A stretch of DNA of 64,000 bases, taken from an uncultured Prevotellaceae bacterium (GTDB lineage: Bacteria; Bacteroidota; Bacteroidia; Bacteroidales; Bacteroidaceae). Of this stretch, positions 43,122-51,818 are shown one piece after another. The translations under genes and the position numbers were made by a program. Location of the stretch: the NCBI GenBank assembly GCA_947169115.1, contig CAMVOK010000008.1:1-64000 (forward strand), read 5' to 3'. The notes under the pieces were generated by a model that saw nothing but the letters and a program-made list of their open reading frames with translations, did not search any database and was not told the DNA's origin. Each line of letters begins with the position of its first letter. The first letter of the stretch is position 1.

Positions 43122-43922
43122 ATGTCAAGAACAAATTTTGACCAACTTTTGGAGGCTGGCTGCCACTTCGGCCACCTCAAGAGAAAATGGAATCCCGCCA
43201 TGGCTCCCTACATCTTCATGGAGCGCAATGGCATTCATATCATCGACCTGAACAAGACCGTTGCTAAGGTTGACGAGGCCGCCGAGGCCATGAAGCAGAT
43301 TGCCAAGAGTGGCAAGAAGATTCTGTTTGTTGCTACAAAGAAACAGGCCAAGAGCGTGATTGCCGAGAAGGCAACCAGCGTGAATATGCCCTACGTCATC
43401 GAGCGTTGGCCCGGTGGCATGCTCACCAATTTCCCCACCATCCGCAAGGCAGTGAAGAAGATGACCACCATCGACAAACTGATTGCCGACGGCACCTACA
43501 GCAACCTCTCGAAGCGCGAGCTTCTGCAGGTTACCCGTCAGCGTGCCAAGTTGGAGAAGAACCTCGGTTCTATCGCCGACCTGAACCGTCTGCCCAGTGC
43601 ATTGTTCGTAGTTGACGTGCTGAAGGAGCAGATTGCCGTTCGCGAGGCTAACCGTCTGGGCATCCCCGTGTTCGCTATCGTTGACACCAACAGCAATCCC
43701 GACAACGTAGATTTCGTAATCCCTGCAAACGACGATGCCAGCAAGAGCATCGAGGTTATCCTCGACGCATGCTGCGCTGCCATCAACGAAGGTCTGGAAG
43801 AGCGCAAGGTCGAGAAGGCCGACAGCGACGCTGCTGCCAATAGCCAGAAAGATGGCCGCGAGGCTGAAAGCACTGAGGACGCAGAGGAGACTGAGGCCAC
43901 AGAGACCGAGAATGCTGAATAA
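43122..43922 (+). CDS. rpsB: 30S ribosomal protein S2
   Basis: The 266-residue protein begins MSRTNFDQLLEAGCHFGHLKRKWNP and has the usual KKILFVATKKQAK, RWPGGMLTNF and GIPVFAIVDTNSNPD segments. The last 35 residues are a low-complexity acidic tail (ESTEDAEETEATETENAE), common in Bacteroidales S2. It is followed by tsf after 38 bp. The leader 42878-43121 holds GATTTACAATTTACG phrases and a conserved-looking hairpin region near 43020-43065 but no gene. Confidence 0.98.
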   Translation: MSRTNFDQLLEAGCHFGHLKRKWNPAMAPYIFMERNGIHIIDLNKTVAKVDEAAEAMKQIAKSGKKILFVATKKQAKSVIAEKATSVNMPYVIERWPGGMLTNFPTIRKAVKKMTTIDKLIADGTYSNLSKRELLQVTRQRAKLEKNLGSIADLNRLPSALFVVDVLKEQIAVREANRLGIPVFAIVDTNSNPDNVDFVIPANDDASKSIEVILDACCAAINEGLEERKVEKADSDAAANSQKDGREAESTEDAEETEATETENAE

Positions 43923-43960
43923 GTAAAGGGAAACTTTTAATTTTTAATTTAGATTGTACT

Positions 43961-44953
43961 ATGGAAGTTACAATGAATGATATCAAGAAGCTCCGTGAAA
44001 TGACGGGCGCAGGTCTGGCCGACTGTAAGAAGGCTCTGGCCGAGAGCGACGACATGGACGGTGCTGTTGCATACCTCCGCAAGAAAGGCGCTGCTGTTGC
44101 TGCCAAGCGTAGCGACCGCGATGCTGCTGAGGGTTGCGTATTGGTGAAGGCTGCCGATGGTTTCGGTGCCATCATCGCTCTGAAGTGCGAAACCGACTTC
44201 GTGGCCAACAACGCTGACTTCGTGGCTCTGACCCAGGAGATTCTGGACGCTGCCGTTGCCAACAAGTGCAAGACCCTCGATGAGGTGAAGGCTCTGCCCA
44301 TGGGCGAAGGCACCATACAGGATGCCGTTGTTGCTCGCAGTGGTATCACTGGTGAGAAGATGGAGCTCGACGGTTACCAGACCATCGAGGGCGAGGCTAT
44401 CGCTACCTATAACCACATGAACCGCAACGGTCTGTGCACCATGCTTGCCCTGAGCAAGAAGGTTGACGACGAGACCGTAGGCAAGAACATCGCCATGCAG
44501 ATTGCATCGGCTGCTCCCGTAGCTGTTGACGAAAGCGGTGTTCCCCAGGAGGTTAAGGACAACGAGTACAACGTGGCCATCGAGAAGACCAAGGAAGAGC
44601 AGGTACACAAGGCTGTTGAGGTTGCCCTCAAGAAGGCTGGCATCAACCCTGCACACGTAGATAGCGAGGATCACATGGAGAGCAACATGACCAAGGGTTG
44701 GATTACCGCCGAGGATGTTGCCCGTGCCAAGGAGATTATCGCTACCGTCAGCGAGGAGAAGGCCAAGAACCTGCCCGAGGCTATGATTCAGAACATCGCC
44801 AAGGGTCGTCTCGGCAAGTTCCTCAAGGAAAACTGCCTCCTTTCTCAGGAGTACATCTGGGACAAGAACCAGACCGTAGAGCAGTACCTGAAGTCTGTTG
44901 ACAAGGACCTTACCGTCCTCGCCTTCAAGCGCTTCACACTCCGTGCCGAGTAA
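43961..44953 (+). CDS. tsf: Elongation factor Ts
   Basis: EF-Ts recycles EF-Tu. The 330-residue protein has KLREMTGAGLADCKKALAESD, the N-terminal UBA domain, then TDFVANNADF and the two core domains. Start MEVTMNDIKKL fits homologues. It completes the rpsB-tsf operon, with a strong terminator at 44978-45013. Confidence 0.98.
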   Translation: MEVTMNDIKKLREMTGAGLADCKKALAESDDMDGAVAYLRKKGAAVAAKRSDRDAAEGCVLVKAADGFGAIIALKCETDFVANNADFVALTQEILDAAVANKCKTLDEVKALPMGEGTIQDAVVARSGITGEKMELDGYQTIEGEAIATYNHMNRNGLCTMLALSKKVDDETVGKNIAMQIASAAPVAVDESGVPQEVKDNEYNVAIEKTKEEQVHKAVEVALKKAGINPAHVDSEDHMESNMTKGWITAEDVARAKEIIATVSEEKAKNLPEAMIQNIAKGRLGKFLKENCLLSQEYIWDKNQTVEQYLKSVDKDLTVLAFKRFTLRAE

Positions 44954-44977
44954 TCGCATACACAACAAGTAAAAGTA

Positions 44978-45013
44978 AAGGGGATGTGTCTGATTTTGAC
45001 ACATCCCCTTTTA
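44978..45013 (+). terminator. Rho-independent terminator after tsf
   Basis: AAGGGGATGTGTC (44978-44990) pairs perfectly with GACACATCCCCTT (44998-45010), followed by T residues. Confidence 0.9.
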
Positions 45014-45088
45014 CATTATAAAATTGTATTATTGTTTATTGTAGGTACAGGGTTTTCTTTCCTATTTGGATTATTCGATTTATTTTTT

Positions 45089-45096
45089 TACCTTTG
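45089..45096 (+). promoter_or_regulatory. -7 element of the FAH-family gene
   Basis: TACCTTTG lies 8 bp before the ATG at 45105 and excludes the earlier in-frame start at 45066. Confidence 0.6.
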
Positions 45097-45104
45097 CTTC
45101 AATT

Positions 45105-45863
45105 ATGAAGATATTCGCAGTTGGTATGAACTATCCAAGCAGTGAGAACAGAGCGGAGCTTGCTTCGGCTCTGTCGAGTCGCGAGGATAGTCAAACGAAG
45201 TTCAACTATCAGGAGCACAATAAAGAGCTCGATGGTACGTTATATAATAAGAAGGAACCCGTAATCTTGGATAGATTACTCACGCTCGGACATTCCCAAG
45301 CAAGCTTGGATGTCACTCGCTTACCCGTAATCTTTACGAAGGCGGATTCGGCATTGTTGACAGGAGGGAAACCTTTCTTCGTACCCGATTTCACACAGCA
45401 GTGTGAATATGAGACGGAGGTGGTGGTGAGGATATGCAGACTGGGCAGAAGCATCGCCAAGAGGTGGGCACACCGATACTATGACCAGGTGACGGTGGGC
45501 ATCGACTTTACGGCACGCGACCTGCAAAGAAGACTCCGAGCCGAAGGGATGCCTTGGGAACTGTGCAAGGGATTCGACGGCAGTGCCGTGATTGGGGACA
45601 TGGTGAAGAAGGAGGAACTGCCCGACATACAAGACTTGCACTTCCGTCTCGACAAAAACGGAGAGACCGTGCAAGAGGGGCATACGAAGGACATGCTATT
45701 TAGAGTAGATGAGATAGTGTCGTACATCAGTCAGTTCTTCACCCTGAAAATGGGCGACCTCATATATACTGGCACTCCGGCAGGAGTGGGCACGGTGAAG
45801 GAAGGCGACCATATAGAGGGTTACCTCGAAGGTAAGAAACTGCTGGAGTTTAATGTGCGATAA
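45105..45863 (+). CDS. Fumarylacetoacetate hydrolase family protein with two inserts
   Basis: The 252-residue protein has EYETEVVVRICRLGRSI, AHRYYDQVTVGIDFTARDLQ, FDGSAVIGD and LIYTGTPAGVGTV, the FAH fold motifs with the acidic metal ligands. Two stretches near the N-terminus have no place in the family as I know it: PSSENRAELASALSSRE and neighbours (about residues 11-35), and LDRLLTLGHSQASLDVT (about 55-76). Each is flanked by a direct repeat in the DNA, 7 bp (AACTATC) and 12 bp (ACCCGTAATCTT), and each is a multiple of three. The reaction may be decarboxylation or hydrolysis of a C-C bond; substrate unknown. porU follows directly. Confidence 0.87.
   Translation: MKIFAVGMNYPSSENRAELASALSSREDSQTKFNYQEHNKELDGTLYNKKEPVILDRLLTLGHSQASLDVTRLPVIFTKADSALLTGGKPFFVPDFTQQCEYETEVVVRICRLGRSIAKRWAHRYYDQVTVGIDFTARDLQRRLRAEGMPWELCKGFDGSAVIGDMVKKEELPDIQDLHFRLDKNGETVQEGHTKDMLFRVDEIVSYISQFFTLKMGDLIYTGTPAGVGTVKEGDHIEGYLEGKKLLEFNVR
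45129..45210 (+). repeat. 75-nt in-frame insert with 7-bp direct repeat
   Basis: AACTATC at 45129-45135 and 45204-45210 bound the insert. It contains the inverted pair CAGAGC/GCTCTG. Confidence 0.7.
45257..45334 (+). repeat. 66-nt in-frame insert with 12-bp direct repeat
   Basis: ACCCGTAATCTT at 45257-45268 and 45323-45334 bound the insert. Inside is the palindrome CCAAGCAAGCTTGG. Confidence 0.8.
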
Positions 45864-45868
45864 TCGCA

Positions 45869-46011
45869 CGCACAGAGGACGCAGAGAAGACAGAGCACAC
45901 AGAGAAAGATTATATATGGAGATAAATAAACTTGTATATAATATAAGGTATAGATGTAACAGGGGTTGTACAAAACTCTGTGTGCTCTGTCTTCTCTGTG
46001 TCCTCTGTGCG
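45869..46011 (+). repeat. 36-bp inverted repeat around the porU start
   Basis: The arm 45869-45904 and the arm 45976-46011 are complementary with one G-T wobble. The 71-nt loop holds the likely porU start (ATG 45916) and the second arm encodes the signal-peptide core. Both arms are made of CACAGAG/CTCTGTG phrases. Confidence 0.85.
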
Positions 46012-49000
46012 AGCAAAGTCCATGCCCAGAACATCACCACCCTGGATTGGGATGTGATGCGCATTGACTCGGTGCTACCCGTCTATACCGAAGTGGTTCC
46101 TTTGGAGAGCGACTATCGCCTGTTCGACTACAAGGTTTCCGTGGAATATCCCGAATGGGTGCCACTCACTGCTGCTGAGACACGCAAACTGGAGAAGATG
46201 GACATATCGGGAATCGGTGAAGATATTGATGTTTCCTCGTCCGTTTCTATCTTCCGTAAGCGCGGTATGCTCGACATTGCCTTCGTTCCCATCATAAAGA
46301 GAGACGGGAAATACCTGAAACTACAAAGTGCCAGCATCACAATTACACCAAAGGCGAAGACAGATGGAAAGGGATTAAGGGTGAAGGGTGAAGGATTAAG
46401 GGTGAAGGATGTAATCGGACAACCCGAAGGGGTTACGCTTGCCGTACAAGAAAGATTAAGGGTGAAGAGTGAAAGCGAGCGCTATGCCCGAAAGAGTGTG
46501 CTCGCCGAAGGACGGTGGGTAAGAATAAGCATCACGCAGGATGGCATGTATCGCCTCACACGCAGTGCCCTGCAAAGGATGGGATTCTCCAATCCCGACA
46601 ATGTACATCTTTATGGTTATGGCGGTCACCGTCTGAGTGAGGTGTCTGACCCCGACAACGAGTTTGACGACCTCCAAGAAGTGCCCCTTTACAAAGCCGA
46701 TGCCAACACATGGCTTTTCTGGGGCAATGGCCTACTTTACTGGAATGGCGACACACGCATCTTCAACCCATACGCCAACCAGGCTTCTTACTTCCTAACC
46801 GAAACCGGTACTGCCAACGGCATACAAACCGTAACGGCTACGGCCTCCCCCACCAACACCTACGACAGTTTCACAGACCATGTTCTATATGAGAAAGACG
46901 AATACGCCTGGTTTCACGGAGGTCGCAACCTGTTTGAAAACGTAAACTATGCTACGAGCAACAGCCACACTTATCATCTTTCCACTCCGAACAGCACTGG
47001 CAAGGAACGACTGACCGTGGTCTTCACCGCTGGAGAGGACACCGAAACCAAAGTGACAACGAACGTCAACGGAACCAATATCGGGACATCCAGTGTTGCC
47101 AAGCTGAGCGACTACATTTACGGTACTTCGAGCACCAAGACAACCGACGTATCGGCCTATCGGAACAACAACGAGTGGAGCATCAAGTTGACCAGCACAG
47201 CCAACCACAATGCCCGTCTCGACTATCTGGCCATACACTACCAAAGAGGTCTGGTCCCCAACGATGGCTACATCGCCTTCTCAGGTACGAGTGAAAGTCC
47301 TGCCCAGTTCAATGTCAGCGGTACAGACCTACAGGTTATGCGCATTGGAGAACCCGGCGACCCAGCCTGCATCATGCAAGGAAGACAGGAAGGCAACGTC
47401 TATTGCGTGAACGTGGACGATGGCTCGCGCCGCTATGTGGCTTTCCAACCCAACTATGCTTTCCCAGAACCAACCGTGATTGGCGAAGTCGCTAACCAGA
47501 ACTTGCATGGTATGGGACAGACGGACATGGTCATCATCGTTCCGACAAGCGGAAAACTATGGGCACAGGCCGAAAGGCTGGCACAGGCACACAGAGACTA
47601 CGACGGACTGCGGGTAGCCGTTTTCAGTGCACAAATGATTTATAACGAGTTCTCCAGTGGAACACCCGATGCCACAGCCTACCGTCGTCTGATGAAGATG
47701 CTCTACGACCGTGCCGAAACCGACGACGATGCCCCACGATACCTGTTGCTCTTCGGCGACTGTGCCTGGGACAACCGCATGATATCCACATCATGGAAGA
47801 ACACCTCACCCGACGACTACCTGCTTTGCTTTGAGAGTGAGAATAGTTTCAGCGACACCCAATGTTATGTGATGGAAGACTACTTCGGACTGCTCGACGA
47901 CGGCGAAGGCAGCAAACTCACCGACGACAAGACCGACTTGGGTGTAGGACGCTTCCCCGTGACTTCGGCCTCCGAGGCAGAGAAACTCGTGAACAAGACC
48001 ATCGACTTCCTAAGCAATGCATACGCCGGTAACTGGAAAAACATCGTCTGCGTCATGGGCGACGACGGTGACAACAATAGCCACATGGAATATGCCAACG
48101 ACGTAGCCGAACAGGTTGTTTCCACCAATCCCGAGATGGAAGTCCGCAAGGTGATGTGGGATGCCTACACTCGTGTCAGCTCCATCCGCAGCAACACCTA
48201 TCCCGAAGTGACACAGATTCTCAAGAAACAGATGGAAGACGGAGCCTTGGTGATGAACTACGTGGGTCACGCTGCCACCTATTGCCTGTCGCACGAGTTT
48301 GTACTGAAACTGGAGGACTTTGCCAACACACAAAGCAAGAAACTACCTCTGTGGATAACGGCTGCCTGCGATGTGATGCCTTTCGACGGCAAGGGCGACA
48401 ACATCGGAGAAACGGCCATACTGAATGGGAACGGTGCAGCCGTGGCTTTCTATGGAACTGCCCGTACAGTATATGCCGGGAACAACGACTACATGAACCG
48501 ATGGTTTATGCGCTACCTGCTGGGCACAGACGAACAAGGCCGTCGTTACCGTGTGGGCGATGCCATCCGCCTGGCAAAGAACAACCTGATAAGTAAGAAA
48601 CTGGAAACCGTCCATAAAGAGAATAAACTGCACTATGCCTTGCTGGGAGACCCTGCCCTTACCTTTGGAGCTCCCATCAACCGTGTCGTACTGGATGCCA
48701 TCAATGGTGTAGCCGTGAAGGGCGCTTCGGACATCCAATTACAAGCAGGCGAGAAGGTAACCCTGACAGGACACATAGAAAACGCCCAAGGCGAAACGCT
48801 TAGTGCCTACAAGGGGGTTCTGACCGCCCGCGTGTATGACAATCTGGAGGAAATAACCTGCCACAACAATGCTGGAGCCAAGAATGGCCCCTTCGTGTTT
48901 ACCAACCGTGAGAAGGTGCTCTTCAACGGACAAGACTCCATTGTCGATGGCAAGTTCAGCATCACCTATGTGATGCCCATTGACATCAATTTCAGCAACG

Positions 49001-49773
49001 AGAGTGGCCGTGCCGTATTCTACGCCATCAACAACGAGCATACGGTAGAGGCCAATGGTTACTGCGAAAACTTCACGGTGGGCGGTATCAGTCCTTCGAT
49101 TAGCGGTGATGGCGAAGGACCACACATCTATGCCTACCTAAACACCGAGGATTTCCAAAATGGGGGCTATGTGAACACCACGCCTTACTTCGTAGCTAAG
49201 TTACAGGACGACAGTGGCATTAGTTACAGTGGCATCGGACTTGGGCACGACCTCGTACTGAGCATAGACGGCGATGCCTCCCAAACATACGTGCTCAACG
49301 ACTACTATACGGGAGAGTTTGGCGATTACACACAAGGAACCGTAGCCTTCAGCATACCTGAACTAAGTAAGGGCTACCATACACTCACCTTCCGGGCGTG
49401 GGATTCTCTGAACAACACCAGCGCCACCAGTCTGGACTTCATGGTTGATGACCGTCTGAAGCCTACCCTCTTCCATGTTGCGGTGAGTCAGAACCCCGCT
49501 CTTACGAGCACCAACTTCCTTATCTCTTACAACTTGCCTGGTAGCGACTGCGACTTCCTCATCGAGGTCTTCGACTTTGCTGGCCGGAATATGTGGTCGC
49601 ACAGAGCCACTACCAGCACCGAAACGGGTCTTTATTCCGTTCCTTGGAACTTGACCACAGGCAGTGGCGGACGCTTGGGGGCTGGCATCTATCTCTATCG
49701 TGTGACCGTAAAGTGTGGCAATAGCAAGAAGGTAAGCAAGTCGCAAAAATTAATCATCCATGGCAATAAATAA
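45916..49773 (+). CDS. porU: Type IX secretion system sortase PorU (C25 family)
   Basis: PorU removes C-terminal signals from type IX cargo and attaches the cargo to A-LPS at the cell surface. The 1285-residue protein has a signal peptide (TKLCVLCLLCVLCASKVHAQ) and an N-terminal beta region. Its gingipain-like C25 domain has NYVGHA (H785) and TAACD (C818) as the catalytic pair. The C-terminal CTD-like domain ends LIIHGNK. Residues about 150-187 contain GLRVKGEGLRVK, then DVIGQPEGVTLAVQE, encoded by repeats. The frame is open 21 codons upstream of 45916, but the ATG at 45916 directly precedes the signal peptide. porV follows, the normal functional partner. Confidence 0.93.
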   Translation: MEINKLVYNIRYRCNRGCTKLCVLCLLCVLCASKVHAQNITTLDWDVMRIDSVLPVYTEVVPLESDYRLFDYKVSVEYPEWVPLTAAETRKLEKMDISGIGEDIDVSSSVSIFRKRGMLDIAFVPIIKRDGKYLKLQSASITITPKAKTDGKGLRVKGEGLRVKDVIGQPEGVTLAVQERLRVKSESERYARKSVLAEGRWVRISITQDGMYRLTRSALQRMGFSNPDNVHLYGYGGHRLSEVSDPDNEFDDLQEVPLYKADANTWLFWGNGLLYWNGDTRIFNPYANQASYFLTETGTANGIQTVTATASPTNTYDSFTDHVLYEKDEYAWFHGGRNLFENVNYATSNSHTYHLSTPNSTGKERLTVVFTAGEDTETKVTTNVNGTNIGTSSVAKLSDYIYGTSSTKTTDVSAYRNNNEWSIKLTSTANHNARLDYLAIHYQRGLVPNDGYIAFSGTSESPAQFNVSGTDLQVMRIGEPGDPACIMQGRQEGNVYCVNVDDGSRRYVAFQPNYAFPEPTVIGEVANQNLHGMGQTDMVIIVPTSGKLWAQAERLAQAHRDYDGLRVAVFSAQMIYNEFSSGTPDATAYRRLMKMLYDRAETDDDAPRYLLLFGDCAWDNRMISTSWKNTSPDDYLLCFESENSFSDTQCYVMEDYFGLLDDGEGSKLTDDKTDLGVGRFPVTSASEAEKLVNKTIDFLSNAYAGNWKNIVCVMGDDGDNNSHMEYANDVAEQVVSTNPEMEVRKVMWDAYTRVSSIRSNTYPEVTQILKKQMEDGALVMNYVGHAATYCLSHEFVLKLEDFANTQSKKLPLWITAACDVMPFDGKGDNIGETAILNGNGAAVAFYGTARTVYAGNNDYMNRWFMRYLLGTDEQGRRYRVGDAIRLAKNNLISKKLETVHKENKLHYALLGDPALTFGAPINRVVLDAINGVAVKGASDIQLQAGEKVTLTGHIENAQGETLSAYKGVLTARVYDNLEEITCHNNAGAKNGPFVFTNREKVLFNGQDSIVDGKFSITYVMPIDINFSNESGRAVFYAINNEHTVEANGYCENFTVGGISPSISGDGEGPHIYAYLNTEDFQNGGYVNTTPYFVAKLQDDSGISYSGIGLGHDLVLSIDGDASQTYVLNDYYTGEFGDYTQGTVAFSIPELSKGYHTLTFRAWDSLNNTSATSLDFMVDDRLKPTLFHVAVSQNPALTSTNFLISYNLPGSDCDFLIEVFDFAGRNMWSHRATTSTETGLYSVPWNLTTGSGGRLGAGIYLYRVTVKCGNSKKVSKSQKLIIHGNK
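46411..46452 (+). repeat. 42-bp palindromic module inside porU
   Basis: The core GTAATCGGACAACCCGAAGG then GGTTACGCTTGCCGTACAAG is in the same orientation and the same reading frame as the copy in purL. GGATTAAGGGTGAAGG phrases flank it. Confidence 0.9.
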
Positions 49774-49842
49774 AGCGCGTAGGCGTTTATTTAATTGGAC
49801 ATTGAACATTGAACATTGAGAATTGAACATTGAGAATTGGAA

Positions 49843-51057
49843 ATGAATAATACGAAGAGAATATATTTGATGTTGCTTATGCTTATCGGCATAGTCAACT
49901 TTCAACTTTCAACTTTCAACTTTCAACTTGGCTCTGCCCTGGCCCAGGACAAGAAAAACATGTTCAACCCTGTCAACTACAGTGTGACATCGTTGGCCAT
50001 TGCCCCCGATGCCCGTGGTGGTGCCATGGGAGACATCGGTGCTGCCACCGAGGCTGATGCCAATTCCCAATTCTGGAACCCTGCCAAATACCCCTTTAAT
50101 GTGGCTCGGGCAGGTGTCAGTGCCTCGTACACACCATGGTTGCGTAAACTGGTCAGCGACATCAATCTGGCCAACCTTTCCGGTTTCTACCGCATCGGTG
50201 ACTACAGTGCCCTGAGTGGTTCTCTGCGTTTCTTCTCGTTAGGTGAGGTCTATCTCGATCAGTCGGACGATGCCATGACCATCAAGCCATACGAAATGGC
50301 CATCGACGTAGCCTACAGCCGTATGCTTAGCCAATGCTTCTCCATGGGTGTGGCCATGCGCTTCATTTACTCTGACATCACCTACGACTACACGGCCGAG
50401 AGCAAGGCCGGTAAAGCCTTTGCCGCCGACATTGCCCTCTACCGCAACGGCTACTTCATGATGGGCAACCGCGAATGCTCCTTTGCATGGGGTCTGAACA
50501 TCAACAATATTGGTTCCAAAATATCCTACGGAGGCGATGACAACTCGGAGTTCATACCTACCAACCTACGACTGGGTGCAAACTTCACCATCCCCTTCAA
50601 TCAGTACAACAAGCTCTCCATTGCTGCCGATGCCAACAAACTGCTCGTGCCCACCTATCCCAAGCAACGCGACGGAGAGGCAGACGAGGACTATACCGAC
50701 CGAGTGCAGCGCGAATATTACGACACTTCACCCATCTCGGGTATCTTCAAGTCGTTCCACGACGCCCCCAACGGATTCAAGGAAGAGATGCAGGAGATAC
50801 AGTGGAGCCTCGGTATGGAATACAACTACAACGACCGCTTCATGATTCGTGCCGGTTATCACCATGAGCATGAGAATAAGGGTAATCGTAAGTACATCAC
50901 TGCCGGTGCTGGCTTCAAGATGAGTGTCTTTGCCATTGATGCGGCCTACGTCTTCTCTACGGCACAGTCCAACCCTTTGGACCAGACCATGCGCTTCTCC
51001 CTCTCGTTTGACCTCGACGGCATGAAAGACCTCTTCGGCAAGCGCAAGAGGAGATAA
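49843..51057 (+). CDS. porV: Type IX secretion outer membrane protein PorV
   Basis: PorV (LptO) is a 14-strand barrel shuttle that carries cargo from the translocon to PorU. The 404-residue protein has a signal peptide ending GSALAQ, then FNPVNYSVTSLAIAPDARGGAMGDIGAATEADANSQFWNPAKYPF, a clear PorV signature, and a barrel ending FDLDGMKDLFGKRKRR. The signal peptide core (NFQLSTFNFQLG) is encoded by TTTCAACTTTCAAC phrases. A TTG at 49837 is open, but ATG 49843 is preferred. It lies 69 bp after porU. Confidence 0.94.
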   Translation: MNNTKRIYLMLLMLIGIVNFQLSTFNFQLGSALAQDKKNMFNPVNYSVTSLAIAPDARGGAMGDIGAATEADANSQFWNPAKYPFNVARAGVSASYTPWLRKLVSDINLANLSGFYRIGDYSALSGSLRFFSLGEVYLDQSDDAMTIKPYEMAIDVAYSRMLSQCFSMGVAMRFIYSDITYDYTAESKAGKAFAADIALYRNGYFMMGNRECSFAWGLNINNIGSKISYGGDDNSEFIPTNLRLGANFTIPFNQYNKLSIAADANKLLVPTYPKQRDGEADEDYTDRVQREYYDTSPISGIFKSFHDAPNGFKEEMQEIQWSLGMEYNYNDRFMIRAGYHHEHENKGNRKYITAGAGFKMSVFAIDAAYVFSTAQSNPLDQTMRFSLSFDLDGMKDLFGKRKRR

Positions 51058-51061
51058 AAGA

Positions 51062-51106
51062 CCTCCCCCTTCCCCCTCCCAAGGAGGGGGCATGAGCCAC
51101 CTGATA
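51062..51106 (-). repeat. Solo GC-rich hairpin of the APSLGGGRGR family
   Basis: On the minus strand it reads ATCAGGTGGCTCATGCCCCC followed by TCCTTGGGAGGGGGAAGGGG. It is the same sequence that is fused to ispF, nadD and gmk, here outside any gene, just after porV. Confidence 0.85.
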
Positions 51107-51158
51107 TGTGGATAGCTTACGTTCGAACACTGGGGGAATTCTGAAAGAAAATAGAATC

Positions 51159-51707
51159 ATGGAAAATATACATACCACGCAAGAAAAATCTCAGGCAACT
51201 CATGCCCCCTCCCAAGGAGGATGTAGGGGGAGGTTCCGCATAGGCATGGGATATGACGTTCACCAGTTGGTTTCGAACCGCGACCTGTGGATTGGTGGAA
51301 TCAAGGTTCCGCACACGTTTGGTCTGCTCGGTCACTCGGATGCCGACGTACTCATACACGCCATCTGCGATGCACTGCTGGGAGCCGCCAACATGCGCGA
51401 CATTGGCTACCACTTCCCCGATACAGGCAAGGAGTTCAAAAACATCGACAGCAAGATACTCCTGCGCCAGACCATCGACCTGATTGCCACAAAGGGCTAC
51501 CATGTAGGCAACATCGATGCCACCGTATGCGCCCAACGCCCTAAACTCAATCCACATATCCCCCAGATGAAACAGTGTCTGGCCGAAGTTATGGGCATCC
51601 CAGAGGACGACATCAGCATAAAAGCCACCACCACCGAGGAACTGGGATTCACAGGACGCGAAGAAGGTATATCCGCCTATGCAGTATGTCTCATTGAGAA
51701 AGATTAG
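51159..51707 (+). CDS. ispF: 2-C-methyl-D-erythritol 2,4-cyclodiphosphate synthase with repeat-encoded N-terminus
   Basis: IspF makes the cyclic diphosphate of the MEP isoprenoid pathway. GYDVHQL near residue 31, LIHAICDALLGAA and KATTTEELGFTGREEGI are the zinc and substrate motifs. The core begins at RIGMGYDVHQL; relatives start a few residues before that. Here a 25-residue leader, MENIHTTQEKSQAT followed by HAPSQGGCRGRF, precedes it, encoded by a GC-rich hairpin repeat at about 51200-51235. An alternative internal start is the ATG of MGYDVHQL. The long hairpin at 51722-51782 follows. Confidence 0.93.
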   Translation: MENIHTTQEKSQATHAPSQGGCRGRFRIGMGYDVHQLVSNRDLWIGGIKVPHTFGLLGHSDADVLIHAICDALLGAANMRDIGYHFPDTGKEFKNIDSKILLRQTIDLIATKGYHVGNIDATVCAQRPKLNPHIPQMKQCLAEVMGIPEDDISIKATTTEELGFTGREEGISAYAVCLIEKD

Positions 51708-51721
51708 TATCCTTAACCCTT

Positions 51722-51782
51722 AACAATAGTAATCCCCCAGCCGAAGGAATAGTATTCCTATGACTGGGGGATTACTATTGTT
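51722..51782. terminator. 19-bp perfect hairpin with nested stem
   Basis: AACAATAGTAATCCCCCAG (51722-51740) pairs with 51764-51782. Inside, AGGAAT/ATTCCT forms a second stem. It lies between convergent ispF and the MORN gene and could end transcription both ways, though T tracts are weak. Confidence 0.65.
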
Positions 51783-51818
51783 ATAAGGGAAACTTGCCCA
51801 AGCGAAGGGAGCAGGATG

